From contig CAYRGE010000003.1 of NCBI GenBank assembly GCA_964423985.1, positions 1-27,751 of the forward strand: a stretch of DNA of 27,751 nt, in the 5' to 3' direction. The stretch is from CAYRGE01 sp964423985 (lineage in GTDB: Bacteria > Patescibacteriota > Minisyncoccia > Phycocordibacterales > CAYRGE01). Positions 1 through 8,238 of the stretch are shown in pieces; positions within the stretch are counted from its first letter, which is position 1; every line of letters starts with the position of its first letter. Under the pieces are notes generated by a model. It worked only from the letters and a program-made list of their open reading frames with translations. It searched no databases and had not been told where the DNA came from. The position numbers and the translations under genes were made by a program.

Positions 1-444
1 GACAACACACAGAGAGACTCTTGAGGTTTATGAATAACACAGCGACTCTGTATTTTTAAATTAGATACAACAATAGCGTTGAGTTTGCCCATCATAACCT
101 GATTGCTTCTGACACTGGAATTCCTGTATTCTTTGTATATAATGCACTACTTATGGGAACGATGTACTAATGAAAATACCATCAGACTTATCAAGTAACA
201 TTTTCTCAAGAGAGTAGTGTGTAATACTATTACAAAAAGTGATGCTGGCCTTGTGTAGGATAAACATAAACCATAGATATATAGAGTGTTTTAATTGACT
301 CACACCACATGAAGTACTTATTGAAAAAAGAAAATTGAAGACTTCCAGGTTTAAGTTTTACACCCAAACACAAAAACAAAACTCGCGACATAAATTTCCT
401 TGAGTGATTTACTTACAGCAAAGACATACCTTAAAGCACATAAA
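1..444. other. Gene-poor left edge
   Basis: No gene can be supported here. The stretch follows the stop of the VirD4-like ATPase gene. The longest closed minus-strand frame is 53 codons (391 down to 230) without a ribosome binding site or recognisable motif. A second minus-strand frame opens with two ATG codons at 95 and stays open for 31 codons to the window edge; it could be the 5' end of a gene outside the window, but nothing in it is recognisable. I found no tRNA-like cloverleaf, CRISPR repeat or convincing terminator. Confidence 0.5.
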
Positions 445-2160
445 CTACCCGCCAAGATATTTAAGCCTTATTTCCTCCTCTACTTCGCTTAATTCGCGCC
501 CATATTTAAGAGCGGATAATTCTTTTAATTTTTCAGCCACCTCATTTGAGCCTTTTTGTGGGAACATTGTTTTAATATTAAAAGGGCGTTCTGGGTATCC
601 CTTCACTAAAAGCTTTATGCATGCATTGAAATTTTCAGTGTTCATAATATCTTTCGCAGAAAACACTGGTATAAATTGACTCTCAAGAAACTCGGCATCC
701 TCAGCTCCTGTACGAAAAACAGCAATTGAACCAACATTCCCAAATACAGACTTTTTTATTGGCTCATCTAGTTGTCCAATAAATTGATGAGCCATATTAA
801 GACTTAAGCGATATTTTCTAGCCTCTGAAAGTATTGTTGATATTGAGTCAGTGGTAACATTTTGAAACTCATCAATATACAAATAAAAATTTGGACGATT
901 GTCGGTATTCACACGAGATAGTGCTGCCATTAAGATTTTTCCTACCAATATCAATCCTATTAGATGTGCATTAATATCTCCTAATCTTCCCTTGGAAAGA
1001 TTGATTAATAATATTTTGCGTTCATCCATTATGTTTCTTAAATTAAACGCTGAATGTTCTTGAGCAATAATCGGTCGCATAATATCATTTGCAAGAAATA
1101 TATCAAACTTACTTGTGATATATGGCACAATATTTGCAAGTTGAGCTTCGCCACCAGCTTCTCCTGCAATCTTTTTCCAAAATTGCACCACTGTAGGATT
1201 TTTACATTTACTAAGTTTTAATTTCCTAAACCCTGCATCCACCATAACACGCGAGACTTCAAGTAGAGTGTTCCCGCTTTCAGTGTCTTCTATTACTAAC
1301 ATTGTTGCATTTCTGAAATACTGCTCAAACATTGGTCCCATAGATTCAGGGTTTCCACCATAGAGTTTTTGAAAAATACTAAAGAGCTCGTTAACAACGA
1401 AAGTTTTTTGTTCTGGGTGGTTGTGGTCATATTCAAGCATATTAAGCCCCATTGGGCGTTGTGTATTCGCTGGGTCAAAATAAATAACATCTTCAATTCT
1501 GCTTGTTGGGATATTTGCTAAAACATCTTGTATGTCTGTTCCGTGAGGGTCAATCATACAAACACCCTCACCGTTTTCAATGTCTTGTATAATCATATTT
1601 TTTAATATTGTAGTTTTCCCAGTACCAGTTTGGCCAATTACATAGAAATGCCTCATTCTATCTTCCTCGCTAAAGCGAACCTTTGTTTGTTCACTATTAT
1701 GTTCATTTATGCCGACTAAAACACCCTCTTTAGGTAGCGATAGTGGAGGTGGAGCTGTTTTTGACTTGGCTTCTTTTAGTGTTCCCGCTATATTCATACT
1801 TACAGGGAAGTGCATCATTGTTGTAATTTCTGTAAGATTTAAAGGAATCGTTTCTTTTTCATTAAACAAACGAAAAGAGAAGTTGTGAATCATTATAGAA
1901 AGAGCTTTATCAGTAAGTGGCGTAAATATAATTGAATTACTGTCCGCTTTTCTAAATTGATTGAAGGCGGATTCTAATTCTTCTGTTATAATTTTTGCGC
2001 GATTATAATTTTCTGCAGATGATACAATCCTTATGTTTGTGCTTACAATGGGGCTATTTACTTTTTCATAAACATAATCTATTTCTTTATTATTTGATAT
2101 AAAATCTTTCTTTTCTGTTTTTTTTGAAGAACTGAACATAATATCTTTTGCTATGTTCAA
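445..2160 (-). CDS. VirD4/TraD-like type IV secretion ATPase (CPR type)
   Basis: A 571-residue AAA-type ATPase of the conjugative coupling / HerA-like superfamily. The Walker A motif GQTGTGKTT is at residues 176-184 and a Walker B-like LYIDEFQNV at 427-435. Between them are strand motifs typical of VirD4-like proteins, such as MIDPHGTD near 202-209. No membrane segment is visible, unlike classical VirD4. In CPR genomes such ATPases usually follow a DUF8128-like region in one long protein; here that region is the separate upstream gene. The start is TTG at 2160, overlapping the upstream stop as TTGA and preceded by GGAGAAAGG; an in-frame ATG at 2139 is the alternative but has no ribosome binding site. 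Function is inferred: movement of DNA or protein at the membrane. No relaxase or other type IV secretion gene is visible nearby. Confidence 0.85.
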   Translation of the reverse strand: MNIAKDIMFSSSKKTEKKDFISNNKEIDYVYEKVNSPIVSTNIRIVSSAENYNRAKIITEELESAFNQFRKADSNSIIFTPLTDKALSIMIHNFSFRLFNEKETIPLNLTEITTMMHFPVSMNIAGTLKEAKSKTAPPPLSLPKEGVLVGINEHNSEQTKVRFSEEDRMRHFYVIGQTGTGKTTILKNMIIQDIENGEGVCMIDPHGTDIQDVLANIPTSRIEDVIYFDPANTQRPMGLNMLEYDHNHPEQKTFVVNELFSIFQKLYGGNPESMGPMFEQYFRNATMLVIEDTESGNTLLEVSRVMVDAGFRKLKLSKCKNPTVVQFWKKIAGEAGGEAQLANIVPYITSKFDIFLANDIMRPIIAQEHSAFNLRNIMDERKILLINLSKGRLGDINAHLIGLILVGKILMAALSRVNTDNRPNFYLYIDEFQNVTTDSISTILSEARKYRLSLNMAHQFIGQLDEPIKKSVFGNVGSIAVFRTGAEDAEFLESQFIPVFSAKDIMNTENFNACIKLLVKGYPERPFNIKTMFPQKGSNEVAEKLKELSALKYGRELSEVEEEIRLKYLGG

Positions 2161-3185
2161 CCTTTCTCCGCCAATAGTTTTTGTTGCTTCTTTGTATGCT
2201 TTTTAGGTTTTACCCCATTTTTAATTTTTTCAAGCGCAGAATTATATTTTTGGTTGTACTTATTTCCACAAGGAGAAAGAACTAATTGTATGGAAGCACC
2301 TTCTCCTTCTTTTTTAATCTTTGCAAAGGTGCTTAAAATAATACTAAACGGATCATATTCAAACTTTTCATATGTCTTTATTGGGAAAATTGGAACATCA
2401 GAAAGTCTTGCCACAGAACCAGCATATGCTCCTCCGTCTTGAAATGGATTGTAGTCTTCTTTTATTTCGCCATACACAGCATACGGGAAAACACCAGTTA
2501 GGTGCTTTTTAAACAGGTCTGATTTCTTGCTCGGAACTGAACAATAAAACACAACCTCATCACTAAAATTAGACAAAGCCAACTCCAAAGTAAAATGGTT
2601 TTTTTCTTTTATGCGACCATCTTGTTCCGAAACCGAAAGCATTCCAGCATAAAACTGCTCCATAGAAGATACTAACTCTGAAAAACTACGCTCCTTACCT
2701 TCTTCGCCTATTCTTGGAAGCACAACTTGGTATAACTTCATATCAATAGCTTTAAACAGCGAGGTTCCTTCCTTAATCCCTGGGATACTCTTTGTCCGAA
2801 CAAGGTACTGCACAAGAAATCTATGAAAATCATCCCCTAGATGTGCATCTTTTTTTTTCTGCACCACAGAAATTGCATTTTTTATGCCTTTCTCTTCAAC
2901 CAGTAAAACAAGTTCACTTATTTGCCTATCATGTTCTGGGCTCAAGTTAAGCACTTTTTGCTTTATCTCGTTAATATCCATCAAAAGACCTTCATCTATC
3001 ACATCTTCTGGTTTTTTTTCTCCATAATCCCTAACCACATCTTCCGCGATGTTTTCAACAGAAGTACCCTCATTTAAAACACCTGGTGTCTCTTGTCTTT
3101 TTAATATCTCTTTATGTAGAAAATCAACCTCGCTATTTGGAGTTTCGGATTTTTTGTGATGATGCTCAAAAGGCTTTATTTTCAT
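2157..3185 (-). CDS. DUF8128-like partner of the VirD4-like ATPase
   Basis: A 342-residue soluble protein with no signal peptide or membrane segment. The first ~70 residues are hydrophilic and low complexity. The C-terminal third contains segments such as VFPYAVYGEIKEDYNPF, FPIKTYEKFEYDPFSIIL and KKEGEGASIQLVLSP. From memory these match the region that precedes the ATPase domain in single-chain CPR type IV secretion-like ATPases (DUF8128). The next gene starts inside its stop codon with a 4-base overlap, so the two chains are probably made together and work as one complex. The C-terminus is rich in lysine. No ribosome binding site is visible before the ATG. The family assignment is recognition of pattern, not a search result. 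Confidence 0.65.
   Translation of the reverse strand: MKIKPFEHHHKKSETPNSEVDFLHKEILKRQETPGVLNEGTSVENIAEDVVRDYGEKKPEDVIDEGLLMDINEIKQKVLNLSPEHDRQISELVLLVEEKGIKNAISVVQKKKDAHLGDDFHRFLVQYLVRTKSIPGIKEGTSLFKAIDMKLYQVVLPRIGEEGKERSFSELVSSMEQFYAGMLSVSEQDGRIKEKNHFTLELALSNFSDEVVFYCSVPSKKSDLFKKHLTGVFPYAVYGEIKEDYNPFQDGGAYAGSVARLSDVPIFPIKTYEKFEYDPFSIILSTFAKIKKEGEGASIQLVLSPCGNKYNQKYNSALEKIKNGVKPKKHTKKQQKLLAEKG
2161..2169 (-). promoter_or_regulatory. Ribosome binding site deciding a TTG start
   Basis: Minus-strand GGAGAAAGG lies directly before the TTG at 2160. The GGAG core is 5 nt from TTG but about 26 nt from the next in-frame ATG, which favours the TTG start. The site lies inside the 3' end of the upstream gene, so the two genes are probably translationally coupled. 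Confidence 0.6.
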
Positions 3186-3266
3186 TGCGATTTTATTACA
3201 TTAGGGTGTGGCAAAATCCCTAGCAAGCTTCCTTATATTATATACCAAAAATAAAACAACGAAAAA

Positions 3267-4031
3267 CTATCCATTACGCGTAAGAATTTCTGCTCCGTCT
3301 TTTGTAACAACAATAGTGTGCTCAAAGTGTGCACTTCTTTTCCCGTCTCTTGTAGCAAAAGTATGCCCACAGGATTTCAAAATAATATGCCTATCTCCTT
3401 CATTTATTATTGGCTCAATTGCTAATGTCATTCCCTCCTCAAGAAGCAGGCCTTCCCCTGGTTCCGCAAAGTTTGGTATATGGGGGTCATCATGAACAAC
3501 TTCTCCGATTCCATGTCCTCCCAATTCTTTAACTATAGAGAAGCCACTTCCTGCTACCACTTTTTCAATAGCAATTCCAATATCTCCAACCCTTATACCC
3601 GGCTTGATTGATTTAATAGCCTCTCTAAGTGCTTTTTTTGTTACAGCAATTAAATGCTTTGCTTTCTCGTCAATTTTTCCAACAGCAATAGTTCTTGCCA
3701 TATCAGCATGAAACCCCCTATAACAAAGCCCTGCGTCTATTCCTATAATATCGCCATTTTTAAGTACCTGATTTTTCGGTATGCCGTGTACAGCTTCGTC
3801 GTTTACCGACGCACATAATGCACTTGGAAAGGGTGTGCTTACTCCCTCCACTTTATAGTTAAGAAACGATGGAATATCTCCATATGCCCTAATAAGCTTT
3901 TCCGTAAGATCTCCTAGTGTTTTAGTTGTAATTCCTTGCATTATTGCTTTTTCAACCTTATCCAAAACACAAGACAATCTCCTCCCTGCTTCGCGCATTA
4001 ATTTAATTTGTTCTGGTGTTTTTTTAAGCAT
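3267..4031 (-). CDS. map: Methionine aminopeptidase, type I
   Basis: Cytoplasmic metalloprotease that removes the initiator methionine from nascent proteins. The 254-residue length is normal for type Ia enzymes. The metal ligands are all present: D99, D110, H173, E206 and E237. The substrate histidines H82 (AVHGIP) and H180 are also present. These line up with the E. coli enzyme at a constant offset of two to three residues. It is the last recognisable gene of the spc-type cluster, in the usual order secY-adk-map. The infA, rpmJ, rpsM, rpsK and rpoA genes that often follow are not here; unrelated type IV secretion-like genes follow instead. The leader is AT-rich without a Shine-Dalgarno site. 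Confidence 0.97.
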   Translation of the reverse strand: MLKKTPEQIKLMREAGRRLSCVLDKVEKAIMQGITTKTLGDLTEKLIRAYGDIPSFLNYKVEGVSTPFPSALCASVNDEAVHGIPKNQVLKNGDIIGIDAGLCYRGFHADMARTIAVGKIDEKAKHLIAVTKKALREAIKSIKPGIRVGDIGIAIEKVVAGSGFSIVKELGGHGIGEVVHDDPHIPNFAEPGEGLLLEEGMTLAIEPIINEGDRHIILKSCGHTFATRDGKRSAHFEHTIVVTKDGAEILTRNG

Positions 4032-4153
4032 ATAAATTACTAATTAAGGCTCGTTTTTAGCGTCCTTGTTCTGTTTTATAAATTTATAAAATAAAAATAG
4101 TTCATAATACTGAACCAACAACATGTAGAAATCAAAACCACAAAACACTCTTT

Positions 4154-4189
4154 AATATAGAAGTTTATTATATAATAAACTTCTATATT
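4154..4189. repeat. Perfect 36-bp palindrome at the 3' end of adk
   Basis: Both halves are exact reverse complements (arms of up to 18 bp, AT-rich, centred on TATA). It overlaps the adk stop codon at 4183-4185. On the minus-strand transcript it would fold into a long hairpin but is followed by AAAGAG, not a U tract. A T tract (4187-4193) follows on the plus strand, so as an intrinsic terminator it would face plus-strand, antisense transcription. Confidence 0.6.
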
Positions 4190-4767
4190 TTTTCTATAAT
4201 TTCCTTGTGCACACCTTCAATAGATTGTTCTCCGTTAATTTTAATAAATTTATAACTTTGAGTACCTCTAAAATAATCAATAGCAGGCACCACATTGTCT
4301 TCATACCAGTCTAATCTGTTTTTAATATATTCATCTGTATCATCAGCCCTGTGTCTATTTTTCATCATCTCAATAGCTCGTTCGCGCGATACATCTATGA
4401 GTATTATCTTGGGCTGCTCAAAACCGTAGAAATGAAAAGCGGAGTCAAGCACTGGTGCTTCTTCAACGCGACGAGATGCACCATCTATTATAAGATGCTC
4501 TTTACCTGTAAATTGTTTAATTAGAATATCTGACCATATCCATACTGGCAAAAACTCTGGCATTAATTTTCCATTTTCTAATATTTCTTCAGTCAGCCTA
4601 CTTGAAAGATAATCTTTTTTAATAAAATCTCTGAGTCTTTTTCCTGTTTCAATATGTATCACCTTCTTGCTTGTAGTTTCTGTTAAATACCTGTCTAACA
4701 ACCCCGCTTGTGTTCCCTTACCAGACCCAGATCGCCCAAAAAATAAAAAAGCTTGTGTATTTGTCAT
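4183..4767 (-). CDS. adk: Adenylate kinase (short-LID form)
   Basis: Nucleoside monophosphate kinase that interconverts AMP, ADP and ATP in the cytoplasm. The 194 residues begin with a P-loop GRSGSGKGTQ at 11-20. The AMP-binding lid carries IETGKRLRDF in place of the usual STGDMLR, and DGASRR replaces the canonical DGFPR. The LID region is short (NRHRADDTDEYIKNRL) and has no zinc cysteines. Position between secY and map is the standard adk location. The divergent substrate-binding motifs mean that a related NMP kinase specificity cannot be excluded, but genome context favours Adk. No ribosome binding site is seen, and the gap to secY is 106 nt. Confidence 0.88.
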   Translation of the reverse strand: MTNTQAFLFFGRSGSGKGTQAGLLDRYLTETTSKKVIHIETGKRLRDFIKKDYLSSRLTEEILENGKLMPEFLPVWIWSDILIKQFTGKEHLIIDGASRRVEEAPVLDSAFHFYGFEQPKIILIDVSRERAIEMMKNRHRADDTDEYIKNRLDWYEDNVVPAIDYFRGTQSYKFIKINGEQSIEGVHKEIIEKI

Positions 4768-4873
4768 GATGTAATTGTTTTTATAAATAAATTTTTAATC
4801 TTTATTGAAACAATCTTTATGTTTTTACCTGCTTAACGGCTCTCGTTCTTTGTACTGCTGTTTTGGTAATTTT

Positions 4874-6145
4874 TTAATATTCACGCATTGTTATTTGTGC
4901 GTTTATTTTTTTAACCAAATCAAGCACAACAGATACTGCAATCAGAAGTGCTGTACCACCAATAGCCAGTGCTTGATTCCCTGTAACAAAAATCATTGCG
5001 AAGGGCAATACAGCAACAACACCTAAAAATACCGCTCCTGCTAGTGTTATGCGACCAACTACCTTACCTATATATTCTGCTGTTGGGTTACCTGGTCTTA
5101 TGCCCGGAATAAAGGCTCCACTTTTTTGTAAGTTGCTTGAAATTGCTTCTGGGTCAACAGTTACTGCTGTATAAAAATATGTAAACAAAAAAACTAGAAA
5201 AAAGTAAATTGACGCAAACACAAATTGATTTGACAGCATTGTGTTCATAATACCTGCGATACTGCTTATTGTTGTATTTCCAACCTCCATAAGTACATTT
5301 AGAATTGCTTGTGGAAAAATTAAAATAGATAAAGCAAAAATAATTGGAATAACACCTGCTTGATTAACACGAAGAGGTAGATATGTTGAAATACCACCAA
5401 ACACTTTGTTCCCTCTGATTTGTTTCGCATATGTAATCGGAACAGGTCTCTCTGCTTCAGTCATTGCTACAATTCCAGCGATAACAATAAGTGCAAATGC
5501 TGTAACCCCTAGATACATAGGTATTTGTGCTGGGGTAAATGTGAACAAAAGTTGCCCAACAGTCATTGGTAGTGATGCTACAATTCCAGCAAAAATTATA
5601 AGCGAAACTCCATTACCTATACCAAACTCACTTATAAGTTCTCCTATCCACATTAACAGGATAGAGCCAGCGGCAACTATTGAAACATTTATTACAACAT
5701 CAATAAAGCTTAAATTTGACAAAGTACCTTGGCTTTGTAGGAAAAACAAAAGGCCATATCCTTGCAATATGGCTAATGGCACTGTTAGTAGTCGTGAGTA
5801 TTGTGTAAACTTTTTACGACCAAGCTCTCCTTCTTTGTGATACATCTCTTTAAGTCTTTCTGACATTATAGTAGAAAGTTGCATAATAATAGATGCTGTA
5901 ATATACGGACCTACTCCAAGCATAACCATTGATATTGCAGAAAGACCTCCTCCTGTTAATATGTTCAAAAAGCCTAGAAAATTATTATTCATCAAGAGTT
6001 GTTCTAGATTTGCGCCAGATGCTGCTGGAATTGGTATTGTAGCCAATAGTCTAAACAAAACAAGAGCTGCAACCACAAACAAAATACGATTCCGAAGACT
6101 CGTATCCATAACTGTCATTTTTAGCTTGTGTAAAAAATTTTGCAT
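4874..6145 (-). CDS. secY: Protein translocase channel SecY
   Basis: Central subunit of the Sec membrane channel that exports and inserts proteins, working with SecE (also in this window at 24238-24417) and usually SecG. The 423 residues contain about ten hydrophobic segments. Typical SecY sequence includes the early RNRILFVVAALVLFRL segment, the GVGPYITASIIMQL segment and the RPVPITYAKQIRG cytoplasmic loop that touches the ribosome and SecA. GIRPGNPTAEYI precedes the last helices. It starts 3 nt after the L15 stop, so it is translated as part of the ribosomal protein operon. Length is slightly below the E. coli 443 residues. Confidence 0.97.
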   Translation of the reverse strand: MQNFLHKLKMTVMDTSLRNRILFVVAALVLFRLLATIPIPAASGANLEQLLMNNNFLGFLNILTGGGLSAISMVMLGVGPYITASIIMQLSTIMSERLKEMYHKEGELGRKKFTQYSRLLTVPLAILQGYGLLFFLQSQGTLSNLSFIDVVINVSIVAAGSILLMWIGELISEFGIGNGVSLIIFAGIVASLPMTVGQLLFTFTPAQIPMYLGVTAFALIVIAGIVAMTEAERPVPITYAKQIRGNKVFGGISTYLPLRVNQAGVIPIIFALSILIFPQAILNVLMEVGNTTISSIAGIMNTMLSNQFVFASIYFFLVFLFTYFYTAVTVDPEAISSNLQKSGAFIPGIRPGNPTAEYIGKVVGRITLAGAVFLGVVAVLPFAMIFVTGNQALAIGGTALLIAVSVVLDLVKKINAQITMREY

Positions 6146-6148
6146 ATT

Positions 6149-6601
6149 TTAGTTTTTTATAACTCCTCTTGCTTTTTCAATTTTTTCTTTTGCTGCTGGA
6201 GACACCTCGCAACCAACTATTGTAAGTTTTTTTGAAATATTACCTGTACCTAGTATCTTAACCGCTGGAAGCTTGCCCGATCGTTTACGAATCAATCTTT
6301 GTACAAAAAGAATCTCAGGGGTTACTGTTGAACCATTGTCAAATATACTCTCAAGTCTGCTTACATTAATCACAGACGGTTTAACCCGTCTTGTGTTTAC
6401 AGTTTTTGCACGATTTTTTCCGTGTCCTCGTAATTTTGGAATCTTTTTAATCATATCGCGCAGTTCTGGGCGTGGAGTTCCTCCAGCTCGTGCTTTTTGC
6501 CCTTTATGTCCACGACCAGAAGTCTTGCCTCTCTTACCACCCCTCCCAACGGTTTTTGTCTTTTTATTTGGATTTTTTCGTATAATTTCGTGAATTTGCA
6601 T
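6149..6601 (-). CDS. rplO: 50S ribosomal protein L15
   Basis: Late-assembling large-subunit protein that binds 23S rRNA. The diagnostic glycine/arginine-rich N-terminus GRGGKRGKTSGRGHKGQKAR is present, and the C-terminal half shows the L15 globular region ending AAKEKIEKARGVIKN. I chose the ATG at 6601 (MQIHEIIRKN, 150 residues), because an upstream in-frame start at 6694 would overlap the S5 gene and add a non-homologous extension. L30, which lies between S5 and L15 in most bacteria, is absent; the 49-nt gap could not hold it. No Shine-Dalgarno sequence is seen. Confidence 0.96.
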   Translation of the reverse strand: MQIHEIIRKNPNKKTKTVGRGGKRGKTSGRGHKGQKARAGGTPRPELRDMIKKIPKLRGHGKNRAKTVNTRRVKPSVINVSRLESIFDNGSTVTPEILFVQRLIRKRSGKLPAVKILGTGNISKKLTIVGCEVSPAAKEKIEKARGVIKN

Positions 6602-6650
6602 GATAATTATATATTTATTGTTTTTATTGTTGACTATATACCAAGACTGC

Positions 6651-7265
6651 TTATGTTGGTAATTCGGAAAGTGCCTTAATAGCAACTCGTGCATTATTTA
6701 ATTTATTTTTACTGCGTGTTAAAATTTTTGCTGTTACATCAGTAACACCAGCAAGATTTAAGACGCTACGAACAGAACTTCCAGCAACAAGTCCCTTGCT
6801 CGGAGCTGGCATAATTTTAACTATAGAGCTTGCATATTTTGCCTCAACTTCATGTGCAATAGACATTTTTTTATTTAACTTAATTGTTACCATATTTTTT
6901 CGTGCATTTTTTACAGCTTTCTCTATTGCCAATGCTGTGTCTGCACCTTTCCCCATACCAACACCAACTAGTCCTTTTTTATTTCCCAAAACAATAGAAA
7001 CACGAAAACTAAAACGCCTACCTCCCGCAACAACACGAGCAACACGCCTTATGTCTATAATCTTTTGTTCAAATTCTGGCTTAAATCGCTCTTTACTGCG
7101 ACCTCTTTTATTACCACGACGCCCTCTGTTGAATACATTTTTAGTGCGAGGAGAGCCACCATATTTTTTATTTTTTTCAACAACAACCTTATTGTCTGGT
7201 GTTTTTTTAACAGTATCTGTTTTTTCGCTTTCTTCTGTTTTCTTTTGTTTTTCAATATCAGTCAT
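6651..7265 (-). CDS. rpsE: 30S ribosomal protein S5 with long basic N-terminal extension
   Basis: Small-subunit protein with a role in decoding accuracy and mRNA entry. The core is unmistakable: FEQKIIDIRRVARVVAGGRR, then GLVGVGMGKGADTALAIEKA, then a C-terminal domain with GLVAGSSVRSVLNLAGVTD. At 204 residues it is about 40 longer than E. coli S5. The extra ~60 N-terminal residues are charged and low complexity, first acidic/lysine-rich and then basic (FNRGRRGNKRGRSKERF), and are likely disordered. The ATG start at 7265 lies 9 nt after the L18 stop; no other start fits better, although a later initiation cannot be excluded. Confidence 0.96.
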   Translation of the reverse strand: MTDIEKQKKTEESEKTDTVKKTPDNKVVVEKNKKYGGSPRTKNVFNRGRRGNKRGRSKERFKPEFEQKIIDIRRVARVVAGGRRFSFRVSIVLGNKKGLVGVGMGKGADTALAIEKAVKNARKNMVTIKLNKKMSIAHEVEAKYASSIVKIMPAPSKGLVAGSSVRSVLNLAGVTDVTAKILTRSKNKLNNARVAIKALSELPT

Positions 7266-7274
7266 ATGTATTTA

Positions 7275-7628
7275 TTAAAATTTCAAACCATTTTCACGGG
7301 CACCTTCTGCAAGTGCCTTTACACGACCCGCATACAAAAATCCTCCTCTATCAAATACTACGCTGCTTATTTTAATATCTTTTGCAATTTTTGCAATCAA
7401 AACTCCTGTTTCTTTTGCTCTATCAGTTTTTGTTTTTCCTTTTACTTTCATATCTGACAATGCTGCAATTGTGTTTCCCGACCTATCATCAATAAGCTGT
7501 GCGTAAATAAACTTATTTGAACGAAACACAGAAAGACGCGGTAATTCTTTTGTACCTTTTATTTTTGACCGAACACGACGATGTCGTCTCGTTCGTTTTT
7601 CAATTTTTGGATTTTTTATTTTTTTCAT
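7275..7628 (-). CDS. rplR: 50S ribosomal protein L18
   Basis: Binds 5S rRNA in the central protuberance of the large subunit. The 117 residues are the usual length. Visible family features are the basic N-terminus (KRTRRHRRVRSKIKGT), RLSVFRSNKFIYAQLIDD, and the C-terminal FDRGGFLYAGRVKALAEGAR. It sits in the normal spc order between L6 and S5. The leader is AT-rich with no Shine-Dalgarno sequence. Confidence 0.97.
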   Translation of the reverse strand: MKKIKNPKIEKRTRRHRRVRSKIKGTKELPRLSVFRSNKFIYAQLIDDRSGNTIAALSDMKVKGKTKTDRAKETGVLIAKIAKDIKISSVVFDRGGFLYAGRVKALAEGARENGLKF

Positions 7629-7700
7629 TCTATAAAATTTAAGTAATTTCTTTAGTATTTATATAATTTTACATAAAATACTTAAACAAAATTATGTGTG

Positions 7701-8237
7701 CTATACAGACTTTTTACCTTCTTTTCTGCGTATAATCTCATCATCGTATCTTATGCCCTTACCTTTGTATGGCTCTGGCTTTTTATATGCTCTCACTCTT
7801 GCAGCAAAATGACCAACCTCTTCTTTGCTTACTCCCTCAATCGTAATGTTATTTTTAACAACCTCCACTTTTAAGCCTTTCGGTATTTCAACTTCAATTT
7901 TATGTGAAAACCCGACACTCAAAATAATCTTTTCACCAGAAAGCTCTACTTTATATCCAATCCCCTCTAATATTAGTTTTTTTGAGAATGGCTTTTCTAC
8001 TCCAATAATCATACTACGCAAGTGCGATGCATAAGTTCCCCATAAAGATCTCGCGAATTTTGAAGACCCTTTTGGTGTTATAGTGATTTCTTTGTCAGTA
8101 ATATTAATCTCAACAACTTCATCAAAAAACTCACGGGAGATTGTCCCTTTTGTTCCTTTTACTGTAATTGTGTTTTTTTCTCTTGACACAACTACACCGC
8201 TTGGTATTTCTATTGGTTTTTTTCCTAATCGTGACAT
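7701..8237 (-). CDS. rplF: 50S ribosomal protein L6
   Basis: Large-subunit protein near the sarcin-ricin loop. The 178 residues begin MSRLGKKPIEIPSGV, the standard L6 N-terminus, and end with the conserved KKPEPYKGKGIRY motif followed by a lysine-rich tail. The ATG at 8237 is preferred over an upstream in-frame start at 8297, which would overlap S8 and precede the conserved N-terminus. The gene starts one base after the S8 stop codon, indicating translational coupling, and is followed by a 72-nt AT-rich gap before L18. Confidence 0.96.
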   Translation of the reverse strand: MSRLGKKPIEIPSGVVVSREKNTITVKGTKGTISREFFDEVVEINITDKEITITPKGSSKFARSLWGTYASHLRSMIIGVEKPFSKKLILEGIGYKVELSGEKIILSVGFSHKIEVEIPKGLKVEVVKNNITIEGVSKEEVGHFAARVRAYKKPEPYKGKGIRYDDEIIRRKEGKKSV

Positions 8238-8238
8238 A

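Noticed and set aside
1..95. Minus-strand frame starting with two ATG codons and open to the window edge
   Set aside because: Only 31 codons are visible and nothing is recognisable; it cannot be called a gene without the flanking sequence.
230..391. 53-codon minus-strand open frame after the ATPase gene
   Set aside because: No ribosome binding site, no motif, and length expected by chance in AT-rich DNA.
5406..5840. 144-codon plus-strand frame within secY
   Set aside because: Antisense shadow of a certain gene, with no leader signals or homologous features.
6602..6694. In-frame N-terminal extension of L15
   Set aside because: It would overlap S5 and adds 31 residues unlike any L15.
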